This document shows, piece by piece, positions 24,819-33,757 of a stretch of 64,000 nt of DNA. Each line of letters opens with the position of its first letter. Within the stretch, counting starts at the first letter, position 1. Origin of the DNA: Nguyenibacter vanlangensis (GTDB lineage: Bacteria; Pseudomonadota; Alphaproteobacteria; Acetobacterales; Acetobacteraceae). Where the stretch lies: contig NZ_CP152276.1 in NCBI RefSeq assembly GCF_038719015.1, positions 1,622,001 through 1,686,000 of the forward strand. Reading direction: 5' to 3'. The position numbers and the translations under genes are program-made. Under the pieces are notes generated by a model that was not told where the DNA came from, ran no database searches, and was given only the letters and a program-made list of their open reading frames with translations.

Positions 24819-26486
24819 TCAGCGCGCCGGCGCGCTGGCCGAGGGCGCCCGCGGCGGATAGACCCGCTGGGGCAGAATCATGTTGAGGACGAACAGCGCG
24901 GCGCAGACGCCGATCATGATCGTATAGATATCCGCGCAGGCCAGGATCAGCGCCTGCTCCGATACGGCCCCATGCATCAGGATCGTCATGTTCCATTCCA
25001 GCCGCGCGGGATCGGCGATATGCGGCGCCAGCAAGCCCTGTGCCGGATCGCCCCAGGGCTGCAGGGCGTTGTGGTTGTAGCCATACGTATCCAGCAGCAT
25101 GGTGGAATGATATTGCTCGCGCCGCCGCAGCAGAGCGGAGATCACGCCCGCCGCGATGGCATTGGCCAACCCCTTGGTCATGTTGAACATGCCGGAAATG
25201 AACGGCCCGTCCGCCGGCCCGAGCCCCATCGTCGCCAGCATCAGGATCGCGATGACCATCATCGGCTCGCTGGCAACCTGCAACAACTGCACGATATAGA
25301 AATTCTCGCGCACCCAGTCGGAGTCGACCCACGTGCCGAGCCAGTACGACAGGCCCTGGATCGCCAGCCCAGCCATCAGCACGTGGCGGCAATCCACCCG
25401 GCGGATGTTGCACAGGGCCGAGACCAGCGGCAGCGCCAACAGTTGCGGGATCGCCAGGATCAGGGCGACCGGTGCGATCTGGATCGGACGGTAGCCGCGG
25501 ATTTCCTCGAGATAGACGGTCGGAATCTCCATCGTGACCGCGCCCAATATCAGCACGGCCGCCAGAGTCAGCAGCGCGTCCGTCACGTTGCGCTGCTTGA
25601 GCAACTGGATGCGGAAGAACGGCACCGGGTGGAACCATTCATTGATGATGAACAGCGCGAACAGGAACCCGCCGCCGAAGAACAGATGGGTGATCAGCGG
25701 CGAGCGGAACCAGTCCAGCCGGTCCCCCTGCTCCAGCCCGATCACCAGCATGCAGATCGCGGGCAGGCCGGTCAGCAGGCCGCGCCAGTCGAACTGGCGG
25801 AAACGCTCCAGCCGGATCGGATCCTGGGGCAGCCCCCAGGCCACGCAGATCATGGAGATAAGGCACAGCGGGACGATCTGCCAGAACAGAAACGGCCAGC
25901 CGACATATTCGAACCAGAATCCCGCCAGCGGCGAACCGCCCAGGTTCGGCCCGAAGGTGGCGGTCAGGGCATAGGCGCCCAGACCGTAGATCTTGATGTT
26001 CGGCGGCAGGAAGCGCAGCGCCACCGTCATCAGCATGGGCGGCAGGCTGCCGCAGGCCAGCCCCTGCAGGCAGCGCAGCACCAGCAGCGACGCCAGGTTC
26101 GGCATGAAGGGCGCCACCATCCCCAGCACGCCCACAAGGCCTGTCATCACGACGGTCAGGCGGCGGATCGAGAACGTCACCGAGCACCAGGGCGCGAAAG
26201 CCATCGCCGCGATGTTGAACGCCTCGAATAGGGCAGTGATCCAGGTGCCTTCATCATGGCCCAGATGGAATACGCCCCTGATATCCGCCAGCCCGGCCTC
26301 GGTGGTATGTTCGTTGAAGCCCGCCAGCAGGACCGCCAGCAGCACGCCGATCAGCCCGGTGGCCAGGCGCGGCCCGAAGACCGGCGCCTTGGGCGGCGCG
26401 GGCGGCGGAGGCTCGGGGCGCCCCACGCGGGGCGTTTCCACTGCAACGACTGGTGACGGCAGCGTCAGGTTATCGGCGTGGTCCAC
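24819..26486 (-). CDS. MFS multidrug efflux pump, DHA2 (EmrB/QacA) family
   Basis: This 555-aa inner-membrane transporter has 14 predicted hydrophobic segments. After a proline-rich cytosolic start (EPPPPAPPKAPVFGP), helix 1 is LIGVLLAVLLAGFNEHTTEAGLADI, close to the DHA2 opening, although the usual LDxTIVNVALP reads FNEHTTEAGLADI. IRRLTVVMTG is the loop motif A position and LVLRCLQGLACGSLPPMLMT is motif B. A GTG start at 26486 is used. It is the first gene of the tripartite efflux operon and faces a LysR regulator across 250 bp. Toxic organic compounds are the likely cargo. Confidence 0.92.
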   Translation of the reverse strand: MDHADNLTLPSPVVAVETPRVGRPEPPPPAPPKAPVFGPRLATGLIGVLLAVLLAGFNEHTTEAGLADIRGVFHLGHDEGTWITALFEAFNIAAMAFAPWCSVTFSIRRLTVVMTGLVGVLGMVAPFMPNLASLLVLRCLQGLACGSLPPMLMTVALRFLPPNIKIYGLGAYALTATFGPNLGGSPLAGFWFEYVGWPFLFWQIVPLCLISMICVAWGLPQDPIRLERFRQFDWRGLLTGLPAICMLVIGLEQGDRLDWFRSPLITHLFFGGGFLFALFIINEWFHPVPFFRIQLLKQRNVTDALLTLAAVLILGAVTMEIPTVYLEEIRGYRPIQIAPVALILAIPQLLALPLVSALCNIRRVDCRHVLMAGLAIQGLSYWLGTWVDSDWVRENFYIVQLLQVASEPMMVIAILMLATMGLGPADGPFISGMFNMTKGLANAIAAGVISALLRRREQYHSTMLLDTYGYNHNALQPWGDPAQGLLAPHIADPARLEWNMTILMHGAVSEQALILACADIYTIMIGVCAALFVLNMILPQRVYPPRAPSASAPAR

Positions 26487-26537
26487 GGGACACCTCGCGG
26501 CGACATCGTTCGGGCATGCCGACAGTTTCGATTAAAC

Positions 26538-26554
26538 GTCCCATGTTTGGGAAC
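26538..26554. promoter_or_regulatory. Imperfect inverted repeat in the efflux/LysR divergent promoter
   Basis: GTCCCATGTTTGGGAAC forms an imperfect dyad about 50 bp upstream of the pump gene and 180 bp upstream of the LysR gene. It is a possible LysR binding site controlling the efflux operon; evidence is the dyad and location only. Confidence 0.3.
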
Positions 26555-26736
26555 CATCAATTCTGAAATCGTTGGAAAGCAGATTTGAAACGGTCGCCCC
26601 ATCAGATTCCGATTGCGACACGGCGGCGTCTCTGCCAGCTTCGGCCGGGATACGGTCCGGGCCGCGCATATTCATCCTATGATTCGGATTTTATGGCGCT
26701 TGTCGGAGGCTCGCCCGTATGGCGAAGGAGACCCTG

Positions 26737-27702
26737 ATGGCAAACGTGGCGCGCGGCTACGATCTCAATCTTCTGCAGGCGATGAACGTACTCGTAGAGG
26801 AATCGAGCGTCACGGGGGCGGCGCAGCGGCTGCATGTCAGCGCCGCGACAATGAGCCGTACCCTGGCGCGCCTGCGCGAGACCTTCCATGACGCGATTCT
26901 GGTGCAGTCGGGGCGACATATGGTGCCGACGCCGCGCGCGCTGCAGATGCAGCCGCGCGTCAGCCAGATCCTCTCGGCCATCGGCGATCTGTATCGTCCG
27001 CGCGAAGCCCTGGATTTCACGGGGCTTAAACCGATATTCCGCATCCGCGCCACCGACGTCGTGATCGGTCCGTTCGCGGACGCTCTGCTCCGCGCGCTGC
27101 GTGCCGACTGTCCGGACACCACCCTCATCTTCACGGCGGAATCGAGCAACGACGACAGCGATTTCCTGCGCCAGGGCGGAGTCGACCTCTATATCGGGGC
27201 GACCGCCTTCCTGCGCCCTGAGATCATGCGCCAGACGCTTTTCGAAATCCACTTTCGCGGCGTCGTCCGAGCCGGCCACCCGATCCTGCTGGGCGACATA
27301 ACGCCTCACACGCTGGTGGCCTATGACCATATCGCCGTCTCGCGCCGAGGCGCGCGACGCGGACCGATCGATGAGGTGCTGGCGGACCAGTACGGGCTCG
27401 AACGGAACGTGGCCCTCCTGCTGACATCCTTCTATGCGGCGCTCCAGGGCCTGTCGCGGACCGACCTGATTCTGCCGCTTCCGGACATCGTCGCGGACGG
27501 CGCTACGCTTGAGCGCCTCGGCCTCTACGCATTTCCGTTGCCGCTCGAACTGCCGCCGGTCTCGATATTCCAGGCTTGGCACCCGCGGCATGATACCGAT
27601 CGGCTTCACCAGTGGCTGCGACGCAAGGTCGCGCAGGTACTGGCCCCGCGCCCGGTCCCTTTGCAACGCGCAGGGGGCTCCTCGGAAAGGAAAGCGTCCT
27701 GA
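26737..27702 (+). CDS. LysR-family regulator divergent from the efflux operon
   Basis: This 321-aa regulator has the winged HTH DLNLLQAMNVLVEESSVTGAAQRLHVSAATMSRTLARLRETFHDAILVQSGRHMVPTPRA (residues about 9-67); DLNLL and the FxDxxLVRxGRxMxPTPRA-type ending place it in the NodD/PcpR-like (LinR-like) branch of LysR. The PBP2-type effector domain follows (FRIRATDVVIGPFADALL...). ATG 26737 has GAAGGAG upstream; an in-frame ATG at 26719 would need no change in the domain. It is divergent from the pump gene and is its likely regulator, responding to an aromatic effector. It converges with the GntR gene, with seven bases between stops. Confidence 0.9.
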   Translation: MANVARGYDLNLLQAMNVLVEESSVTGAAQRLHVSAATMSRTLARLRETFHDAILVQSGRHMVPTPRALQMQPRVSQILSAIGDLYRPREALDFTGLKPIFRIRATDVVIGPFADALLRALRADCPDTTLIFTAESSNDDSDFLRQGGVDLYIGATAFLRPEIMRQTLFEIHFRGVVRAGHPILLGDITPHTLVAYDHIAVSRRGARRGPIDEVLADQYGLERNVALLLTSFYAALQGLSRTDLILPLPDIVADGATLERLGLYAFPLPLELPPVSIFQAWHPRHDTDRLHQWLRRKVAQVLAPRPVPLQRAGGSSERKAS

Positions 27703-27709
27703 GCCCGTC

Positions 27710-28492
27710 TCAGCGCAGATCTATTGCTTCCATGCCCGCGTCCGGCGCGCGGCCGCGGCCATTATTGGAAGGCACGTTTTTCTCAACCAGGCTGAAGGCG
27801 GCGATCAGAGGACGCAGGACCGCACGCGCAGCACGGGCGGCGTGCGCCACGTCTCCGGCTTCGATCGCGCGGAAGAGGCGCGCGTGCAGCGGCTGGCCGG
27901 GCTCGGCCACACCATGCTCGATCATGGCCGACCGTGCGGCCTCCTGGGCCATGCCCAGGAAATAGCGATAGAGTTGTATGAGCGCGCCGTTTCGACTTGC
28001 CTCGACGATGGCCAGATGGAAGGCGGCATCGCATTTGAGGAACGCGTCCACGTTATCGGCGGCATTGCACTCACTCCGCGCCGTCAATGCACTTTCAATC
28101 CGCCTGAGATCTCGCGGCGACCGGCGCGACGCGGCGAGTCGCGCGCCTTCGATTTCGAGCATCGCGCGTAACTCGAAGTGGTCGCGCAGGCTCGACCGGC
28201 TGATCGTGCGCATCACGACGGCGGGGTCTTCGATCGATCGAACATATGTGCCGTCGCCCTGTCTGACCTCCAGGACGCCGGCATGAGAAAGCACCCGGAT
28301 GGCCTCACGAACGGTATTTCGGCCGATCTGGAGCATGTTCCCCAGTTCGGCCTCGTTGGGGATGCGGCTCCCGACCGGCCACGTACCCGCGCCGATATGC
28401 TCGCGCAGGGCGTCAAGTGCGAAATCGACCAGAGACTGGCGTCTGGCGTGGGAAAGCGTCTCAGTACGTCGCATGATCTTATCCAGGGGCAT
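27710..28492 (-). CDS. FadR-type GntR-family transcriptional regulator
   Basis: This 260-aa regulator has an N-terminal GntR winged helix (LREHIGAGTWPVGSRIPNEAELGNMLQIGRNTVREAIRVLSHAGVLEVRQGDGTYV) followed by an all-helical FCD effector domain with DAAFHLAIVEASRNGALIQLY and the later HARLFRAIEAGD. The His/Asp positions of FCD (D in FHLAI helix, H in HARLF) suggest metal-assisted binding of an organic acid. No enzyme gene is directly adjacent, so its target is unclear. An internal ATG at 28474 is an alternative start. Confidence 0.9.
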   Translation of the reverse strand: MPLDKIMRRTETLSHARRQSLVDFALDALREHIGAGTWPVGSRIPNEAELGNMLQIGRNTVREAIRVLSHAGVLEVRQGDGTYVRSIEDPAVVMRTISRSSLRDHFELRAMLEIEGARLAASRRSPRDLRRIESALTARSECNAADNVDAFLKCDAAFHLAIVEASRNGALIQLYRYFLGMAQEAARSAMIEHGVAEPGQPLHARLFRAIEAGDVAHAARAARAVLRPLIAAFSLVEKNVPSNNGRGRAPDAGMEAIDLR

Positions 28493-28613
28493 GGCACAGT
28501 CATCCTATCGCCGGATGTTTCCTTGTCGATAGGTTAATAATTATTACGGTGACGGGACTATCAATCAAGCCGGGCACGCACCCGGGTCGCACAACGGGCT
28601 TACGGCTCGGCGG

Positions 28614-29531
28614 CTAACGGCGGATGCCGGGGAGCCGCATAATTCCGCCGGACAAGAAATCGGCGCACAGCCTGACGCGGGCAAGGGTCGCGCGCTCGGG
28701 CGCGATCAGCATGCTCAAGGGAACGGGGGTGAGCGTCCATGACGGCAGGAGGCGCATCAGGCGACCGTCGGCCAAGCAATCCTCGACCAGCCAGAGATGG
28801 GCCGGTCCGTAGCCGCGCCCGGCCAGCAATGCCTCGCGCAGGGCCAGTCCGTGATCGACGTTCAGGCGCGCGTGAAACGGCAAAATGGCAGGCTTTCCGG
28901 CCTTGCCCTGCAGGACCAACCGGTCTGAGCCCAGAACGCGCGAAAGCCGAACCCCGTCGCGTTCAGCAAGGTCCGCGGGCAGGCGTGGCACTCCAAACCG
29001 CTGGACCCACGCCGGCGCGGCGACCAGCACGCGCTCGCTGGTGCCCAGGGAGCGCAGCCGCATGGCGCTGTCCGTCAGCGGCCCCAGACGGATGGCGATA
29101 TCCACGTCGTCCTGCACCAGGTCGACGCGGTCATCCGTCAGGTTGAACGCGATGCGGATGTCCGGCTGGGCGTCCTGGAAATCGAAGATGAACCGACCGA
29201 CATGCAGGACGCCCAGCGCCGCCGTGCAGGAAATCCGGACCGATCCGGCCATCGACGTCCCTGTCGCATGCAGTTCCTGACGGGCCTGCTCGATGAGGCA
29301 GAGGACCTGCTGGCAATGGTTATAATAGCGGGTGCCTTCCTCGGTGAGCGACACGCGGCGGGTCGTGCGGCGCAGAAGCGCCACCCCCAAAGCGTCCTCG
29401 AGCTCCCGAAGGTGGCGCGTCACGGTGGACTGCCCCGCGCCCGTCTCGCGCGCCACCGCGGATAGACTGCCCCTCTCTACAATTCGCATGAATGTGCGCA
29501 TCCGGTCGAGCGAGATGCCAGATTGTTCCAT
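28614..29531 (-). CDS. LysR-family regulator divergent from the quinone reductase
   Basis: This 305-aa regulator has the HTH MRTFMRIVERGSLSAVARETGAGQSTVTRHLRELEDALGVALLRRTTRRVSLTEEGTRYYNHCQQVL, typical of the large CrgA/AaeR-like LysR group. The effector domain starts GSVRISCTAALGVLHVGRFIFDFQDAQPDI. It is divergently placed from the flavodoxin-fold quinone reductase at 29632 with 100 bp between the starts and an inverted repeat in the gap. Regulators in this arrangement usually activate the neighbouring oxidoreductase in response to electrophiles or quinones. Confidence 0.9.
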   Translation of the reverse strand: MEQSGISLDRMRTFMRIVERGSLSAVARETGAGQSTVTRHLRELEDALGVALLRRTTRRVSLTEEGTRYYNHCQQVLCLIEQARQELHATGTSMAGSVRISCTAALGVLHVGRFIFDFQDAQPDIRIAFNLTDDRVDLVQDDVDIAIRLGPLTDSAMRLRSLGTSERVLVAAPAWVQRFGVPRLPADLAERDGVRLSRVLGSDRLVLQGKAGKPAILPFHARLNVDHGLALREALLAGRGYGPAHLWLVEDCLADGRLMRLLPSWTLTPVPLSMLIAPERATLARVRLCADFLSGGIMRLPGIRR

Positions 29532-29560
29532 AATTCGGCATAGTCCTATCCGGTTGGACC

Positions 29561-29582
29561 ATATGGGACAACGATACCATAT
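29561..29582. promoter_or_regulatory. Inverted repeat ATATGG-N10-CCATAT in divergent LysR/quinone reductase promoter
   Basis: A perfect 6+6 dyad separated by ten bases lies midway between the two divergent starts. The length and placement suit a LysR-type operator; the T-N11-A core is present within it. Confidence 0.45.
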
Positions 29583-29631
29583 CGCCTATTTTCTGGTCTG
29601 TGCAAACTGACTGGAGAAGAGGTACGCGCCC

Positions 29632-30423
29632 ATGAATGTTCTGATCGTTTTCGCTCATCCGGAACGGCAATCCCTGAACGGGGCGTTGCTGGACGTCGCC
29701 GTACGCGAACTGGAGGCACAGGGACACAAGGTCCAGGTTTCGGATCTTTACACCATGCACTGGAAGGCCACGGTGGACCGCGACGATTTTCCCGGCCTGT
29801 CGTCCGACGCGTCGCTGAAGGTCTGGAAGGCCTCACATGACGGCTTCGCAGCGGGCGATCTGACGGAGGACGTCAAGGCCGAGCAGGAAAAGCTGCGCTG
29901 GGCCGATACGGTCATCCTGCAGTTCCCCCTCTGGTGGTTCGCCATGCCGGCCATCCTGAAAGGCTGGGTCGACCGCGTCTATGCCTCGGGCTTCGCCTAT
30001 GGCGTCGGCGAGCATAGCGACAAACGCTGGGGCGACCGCTATGGCGAAGGCGTCATGGAAGGCAAGCGTGCCATGCTGATCGTCACGGCCGGCGGCTGGC
30101 CCGAGCATTATTCCGAACGCGGGATCAACGGCCCGATCGACGACCTGCTGTTCCCGATCAACCATGGGATCCTGTTCTACCCCGGCTTTACCGTGTTGCC
30201 GCCGTTCGTCGCCTACCGTGTCGATCGCCTCGACGACGCGAAGTTCGGCGTAGTCGCCGACCAACTGCGCGAGCGCATGCGCACTCTGGAGACAATCCGG
30301 CCGATCCCGTACCGCCGGCAGAATTACGGCGACTATCAGATTCCGACCATGGAGGTTCTGCCGGAGCTGGTTCCGCCGGGTGTCAAGGGCTTCGAGGTGC
30401 ATCTCGCACCCGAACGCGACTGA
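29632..30423 (+). CDS. NAD(P)H dehydrogenase (quinone), flavodoxin-like fold
   Basis: This 263-aa protein belongs to the NQO1/MdaB/KefF flavodoxin-like family. MNVLIVFAHPERQSLNGALLDVAV carries the FMN/FAD-phosphate loop, HKVQVSDLYTM the second strand, and WADTVILQFPLWWFAMPAILKGWVDRVYASGFAYG the isoalloxazine-binding segment, a strong family signature. It is a two-electron quinone reductase that avoids semiquinone radicals; the ligand preference is not known. ATG 29632 has GGAGAAGAGG upstream. Its divergent LysR partner is its likely regulator. No partner K+ channel (KefC) is next to it. Confidence 0.92.
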   Translation: MNVLIVFAHPERQSLNGALLDVAVRELEAQGHKVQVSDLYTMHWKATVDRDDFPGLSSDASLKVWKASHDGFAAGDLTEDVKAEQEKLRWADTVILQFPLWWFAMPAILKGWVDRVYASGFAYGVGEHSDKRWGDRYGEGVMEGKRAMLIVTAGGWPEHYSERGINGPIDDLLFPINHGILFYPGFTVLPPFVAYRVDRLDDAKFGVVADQLRERMRTLETIRPIPYRRQNYGDYQIPTMEVLPELVPPGVKGFEVHLAPERD

Positions 30424-30668
30424 GGAACGGAGCGTATTCGCCTGACGAAACGTCAGCGATAAAACGCTCAAAACGAGCCATCTCGGCTTGGTGGTGGGGC
30501 GGGCCTTACGGCCCGCTCTGATGCCGCGGAGATTGGATGCAGGCCGCAATCTATCGCGGCACGCAACAATTTTTCATATCAACATCGGAGAATGGGCTAC
30601 GACCGCGCCGCTCCCTGCGGCCTGACATTCGCCAGTCATGCAAGGTCACCGAGCCCGTTTCGTATTCA

Positions 30669-31142
30669 TCAGGACGAAGCTATTGCCTCAACAGCTTCGC
30701 TTGCCGAACGGCTTCGAACGGATCGCATCGTTTGCCGGCTCGGCGAACCCTCCCGAAGCGGACCATCTTGCAGTTCGGCGGCAGGATCGACATGTCCATG
30801 TGATGGAACAGTCGGATCTATTCCGCATGCCCCCCATGCCTCCAGCGCGATAATGACCGGGTGCAGGGCTTCGCCATATTTCGTCAGGGCATACGTGACC
30901 CGCATCTGGGTAGTCATTTGGACGTCCCTGCCTATCAACCCGGCGTCTTCCATGTCGCGCAACTGGAGCGTCAGTACGCGGTGGGTGATTTTTGGCAGGC
31001 ACCGGCGGAGGTCGTTAAAGCGCAAGGGGCCCCGCGTCATCAACGCGTAGAGAATGAGCCCCTTCCATTTGCCGCTGATCCGATCCAGCGCCACTTCGAC
31101 ATAATAGCCGGGCAGCTCGCCATGTGTGCGTTTATGATCCAT
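30669..31142 (-). CDS. HxlR-family winged-helix transcriptional regulator
   Basis: This 157-aa regulator has the HxlR core VEVALDRISGKWKGLILYALMTRGPLRFNDLRRCLPKITHRVLTLQLRDMEDAGLIGRDV (residues about 14-72) and the wing VTYALTKYGEALHPVIIALEAWG. The canonical N-terminal CP motif would come from the longer form (GTG 31181, SEDCPMDHKRT); I prefer ATG 31142 because GGAGGA is well placed. The C-terminal 30 residues, rich in Arg and Ser, are not conserved. HxlR proteins commonly respond to reactive electrophiles or quinones, which would fit the nearby quinone reductase, but the target is not proven. Confidence 0.88.
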   Translation of the reverse strand: MDHKRTHGELPGYYVEVALDRISGKWKGLILYALMTRGPLRFNDLRRCLPKITHRVLTLQLRDMEDAGLIGRDVQMTTQMRVTYALTKYGEALHPVIIALEAWGACGIDPTVPSHGHVDPAAELQDGPLREGSPSRQTMRSVRSRSASEAVEAIASS

Positions 31143-31485
31143 CGGGCAGTCCTCCGAGGCAACACATCCATTCGATACCACACTCTATGGTTGCATGATA
31201 GTCGATCATTCGTCATGCAGATTGCATGAGACAGGGGAACAGCGGATACCAACACGCACTGGAAATCGCCATAGGATGCGTGCGCGAATTCAATTGTGAG
31301 GCACGACGAATAGCGCCGCAGGCATCTATGGAAATCTCATGAAAAACAATGATCTCTCGACGGTTTGGAAACATCAAAATAACCATGGAAAGATTTATTC
31401 GTTTTTCGCGGTAAGCGAACAATTTTTACCATCGAGTATTTCAGTCACTGTGCCATGGGAATGTTCAGCTTGCGTCCGAAGAACC
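31143..31485. other. Intergenic stretch between HxlR and EamA genes
   Basis: About 340 bp with moderate A/T enrichment. It probably contains the HxlR promoter on its left side and the 3' untranslated part of the EamA unit on its right. I see no gene, clear terminator or repeat. Confidence 0.4.
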
Positions 31486-32367
31486 TCATTGTACTCTCGC
31501 CAACCGGGTCACGACGCGGGGCATGCCCCATCCAAATCTCGCTCCCAGGGTCGAAACAGCGATCAATGTCGCTCCGATATATTGGACGACTGTCAAGCGG
31601 TGACCATAAACCAGATTATCACAAAGAATCGCCACGAGCGGGTATATAAACGTCAAGGAACTGATTGTTGCCGTACTCAGATGCGGGTAAGCATTAAACA
31701 TTAACGCGTAACATAGGCCTGTAAGGATCACACCGGCACCAATAACCCATCCCCACGCCGACCAACCGGGTAGATGACTATAGCGCGCGAACGGCGCCAA
31801 AAGTGCGGCACCAGCTATCAATTGCCAGAATGTCGTGATTTCTGCACACTGATTGCGGATGCTCTTGGTCACGAGAGTGATGAGCGCGTAGGCAGCGGCG
31901 GCCAGTAACGCAAGCATCACTCCGATCAGGGCGTGATCCCCGGCAGGCATTCCTTTGGAGAGAAACCCGCTGGACAGGGCCACACCGATAAAAGCCGCCA
32001 CGATCCACAAGATTTGCAATCGTGTTATTTTTTCCTTGAAGAAAAAAGCACCAGCGATAATAACAAAAAAAGGTTGAATATGATAAACTATTGTCGCTGT
32101 TGCAATTGATGTCAGACCATAGGCGGTAAAAAATAAAGTCCAGGAACATACTATAAGTGCGCCGCATGCCACGGCTGCAATGATACCGCGCGTATGAAAA
32201 TGAAAAAACAAACCATGAATCAGGCACCAAATGCCGATGGATATAGCACCGAACACACAACGCCAGAATACGAAATTGATCGGATCAAGCGTGCTTTGGA
32301 CGACGCAGACACCAATCGTTCCTGACAATGCCATTGCGACGGCAAGTTGAAGGGCTGGGGATCGCAT
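31486..32367 (-). CDS. EamA/DMT-family exporter (RhtA-like)
   Basis: This 293-aa protein has ten hydrophobic segments in two EamA repeats, as in RhtA/YdcZ-type metabolite exporters. Helix 1 is LQLAVAMALSGTIGVCVVQS and the repeat includes IVYHIQPFFVIIAGAFFFKEKI and, in the second half, SSLTFIYPLVAILCDNLVYGHRL, both the canonical EamA PExxE-like ends. Its codon use is less GC-biased than most of the window. It follows the dioxygenase gene by 17 bp in the same operon, so it may export the hydroxylated product, like RhtA next to isoleucine dioxygenase in Bacillus thuringiensis. Cargo is inferred. Confidence 0.88.
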   Translation of the reverse strand: MRSPALQLAVAMALSGTIGVCVVQSTLDPINFVFWRCVFGAISIGIWCLIHGLFFHFHTRGIIAAVACGALIVCSWTLFFTAYGLTSIATATIVYHIQPFFVIIAGAFFFKEKITRLQILWIVAAFIGVALSSGFLSKGMPAGDHALIGVMLALLAAAAYALITLVTKSIRNQCAEITTFWQLIAGAALLAPFARYSHLPGWSAWGWVIGAGVILTGLCYALMFNAYPHLSTATISSLTFIYPLVAILCDNLVYGHRLTVVQYIGATLIAVSTLGARFGWGMPRVVTRLARVQ

Positions 32368-32384
32368 AACCCTTTTCCTTTACT

Positions 32385-33329
32385 CTATGCATCAGCCATT
32401 GCGACTTTTTTCGTGTCGGCAAGAGCGACGGTCGGGGCAACTGTCGGAGGACTTGGAATATTGAGATTCAGAGGAAATTCCAAATGAGGATTAAATGAAT
32501 CGTAGGGGTACGAGATATGTCCCTTTGTCGCCGGTTTGCGCGTAAAGAAAATGATTACGTCCCGCGTGGCCCGCAACCTGGGATCGACAGCACGCACCGG
32601 AGAAAGACTGTGCTTTCTTTCGTGATCGACGATCAGGACGGTATCCAGAAATTTCTTGTGCTGAAATTTCCCGCGCAGGAAAGCAGGATTTGTTTCATTC
32701 CATCGTTTCGCATTATCCTCGCGCATATCGTGTATAAAGGTCTCGGCACTGTCATCCGTCATATTATGACTTCCCAACAGAGAGGTCATAGTATGGTCAA
32801 CGCCGTCGCTATGAACTCCTTCGAGCGCAGGCTCCCCCAGCACGTCGGGTGTCGTGATCGTTCGCGTGGGGAAAACAGTCGAAACCCATTTTGCAGAGGA
32901 CATGTCCAAATTTGGTCGCGGCGAAACATATACATCGCGGATAATAAAATACTTAAAGAACAGAAGGGCATGGAAAGCTTTATTTAGCTGAAGATTGTCT
33001 CCAATCCCTCGAAATCTTCGCAACTTTCCGGAATCATGGCGAACGAAATCTTCCTTTACCGAAAGAACGAACGGTTGAAACTCAAGCCGGCTTATACTGC
33101 CTTGATCTGAATCGAGGCAGAAGCGCGCGCCGTTTGTTTCACGAAAAGGAAGTGTCGGGTCCGGAGCCAGATGATCGCCCACCGTTTTTAGGGCATCGAA
33201 ATCTTTGTCTCTGACACCAAATTCTTCGAGAATGCGAATCATGTCACGACCGTCAATGGTAACAAAACGGTCCTTCAGATAAGATTCATGTATGTCACGC
33301 AGTAATCCGTTCAATCTCATTTTATGCAT
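32385..33329 (-). CDS. Fe(II)/2-oxoglutarate-dependent dioxygenase, amino-acid hydroxylase (IDO) type
   Basis: This 314-aa protein fits the 2OG-Fe dioxygenase family of L-isoleucine 4-hydroxylase. The iron facial triad appears as HSD in LEGVHSDGVDHTMT (His173, Asp175) and the distal His near 240 in VDHERKHSLSPVRAVDP; Arg256 in ATRDVIIFF would hold 2-oxoglutarate. It is longer than IDO (about 240 aa) with an N-terminal extension and a Pro/Ala-rich tail. It should hydroxylate a free amino acid or similar small molecule. It forms an operon with the EamA exporter and has a tandem palindromic operator about 65-95 bp upstream. ATG 33329 is preferred to TTG 33335; 33320 is also possible. Confidence 0.85.
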   Translation of the reverse strand: MHKMRLNGLLRDIHESYLKDRFVTIDGRDMIRILEEFGVRDKDFDALKTVGDHLAPDPTLPFRETNGARFCLDSDQGSISRLEFQPFVLSVKEDFVRHDSGKLRRFRGIGDNLQLNKAFHALLFFKYFIIRDVYVSPRPNLDMSSAKWVSTVFPTRTITTPDVLGEPALEGVHSDGVDHTMTSLLGSHNMTDDSAETFIHDMREDNAKRWNETNPAFLRGKFQHKKFLDTVLIVDHERKHSLSPVRAVDPRLRATRDVIIFFTRKPATKGHISYPYDSFNPHLEFPLNLNIPSPPTVAPTVALADTKKVAMADA

Positions 33330-33757
33330 GCCCAAAATTTTTCTCCATCATCATTAAAAAAATGAGGCGACACAACGAGGCTAGAACATCTTTATCTGAT
33401 CAGATAGAATCATCTGATCAGATAAGGATGCTCGTTGAAACACGAGAGCCATGTCCATGGACCCCGTGTCCATGAACCGATGTGAACGGATATAGCTCCC
33501 AGACCGTTCGCAATACGGGAAATGCGTACGCGACCCCTCGCGCTGCAACATGGGTTGCGCCCTGCACGTCACGCTGAAACCCCAACGCGGCCATTCCCGG
33601 GAGAGGCTGCGTCGACGGTCCAGCCAACTGATCAACGCCGTTCAACCGCCGGGAACTCCACGATATCCCTTTCCCAATGTTCCGATTCGTATGATGTATT
33701 GAAAAATTAGAGAAACGATAATTTGACGTGGGTTGCATTAGGAATCATGATACCAGA
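33330..33757. other. Gene-free promoter region between the dioxygenase and LysR genes
   Basis: The 428-bp gap carries the tandem operator at 33392-33425 and A/T-rich segments near both divergent starts. Reverse-strand frames at 33381-33738 have no recognised motif or ribosome-binding site and look like chance frames or a decayed gene. Confidence 0.45.
33392..33425. promoter_or_regulatory. Tandem palindromic operator upstream of the dioxygenase-exporter operon
   Basis: Two copies of the perfect 12-bp palindrome ATCTGATCAGAT (33394-33405 and 33412-33423) are spaced 18 bp centre to centre and sit within a 34-bp perfect dyad with arms TTATCTGATCAGAT and centre AGAATC. The site lies 63-96 bp upstream of the dioxygenase ATG. 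It is a strong candidate for cooperative binding of two repressor or activator dimers, possibly the divergent LysR or another regulator nearby. Confidence 0.7.

Noticed and set aside
24414..26231. 605-codon forward open frame
   Set aside because: Antisense to the DHA2 pump; composition of His, Gln, Arg and Asp typical of a shadow.
33418..33738. 106-codon reverse open frame in the dioxygenase/LysR gap
   Set aside because: No ribosome-binding site or recognised domain; overlaps the operator region and looks like a chance or decayed frame.
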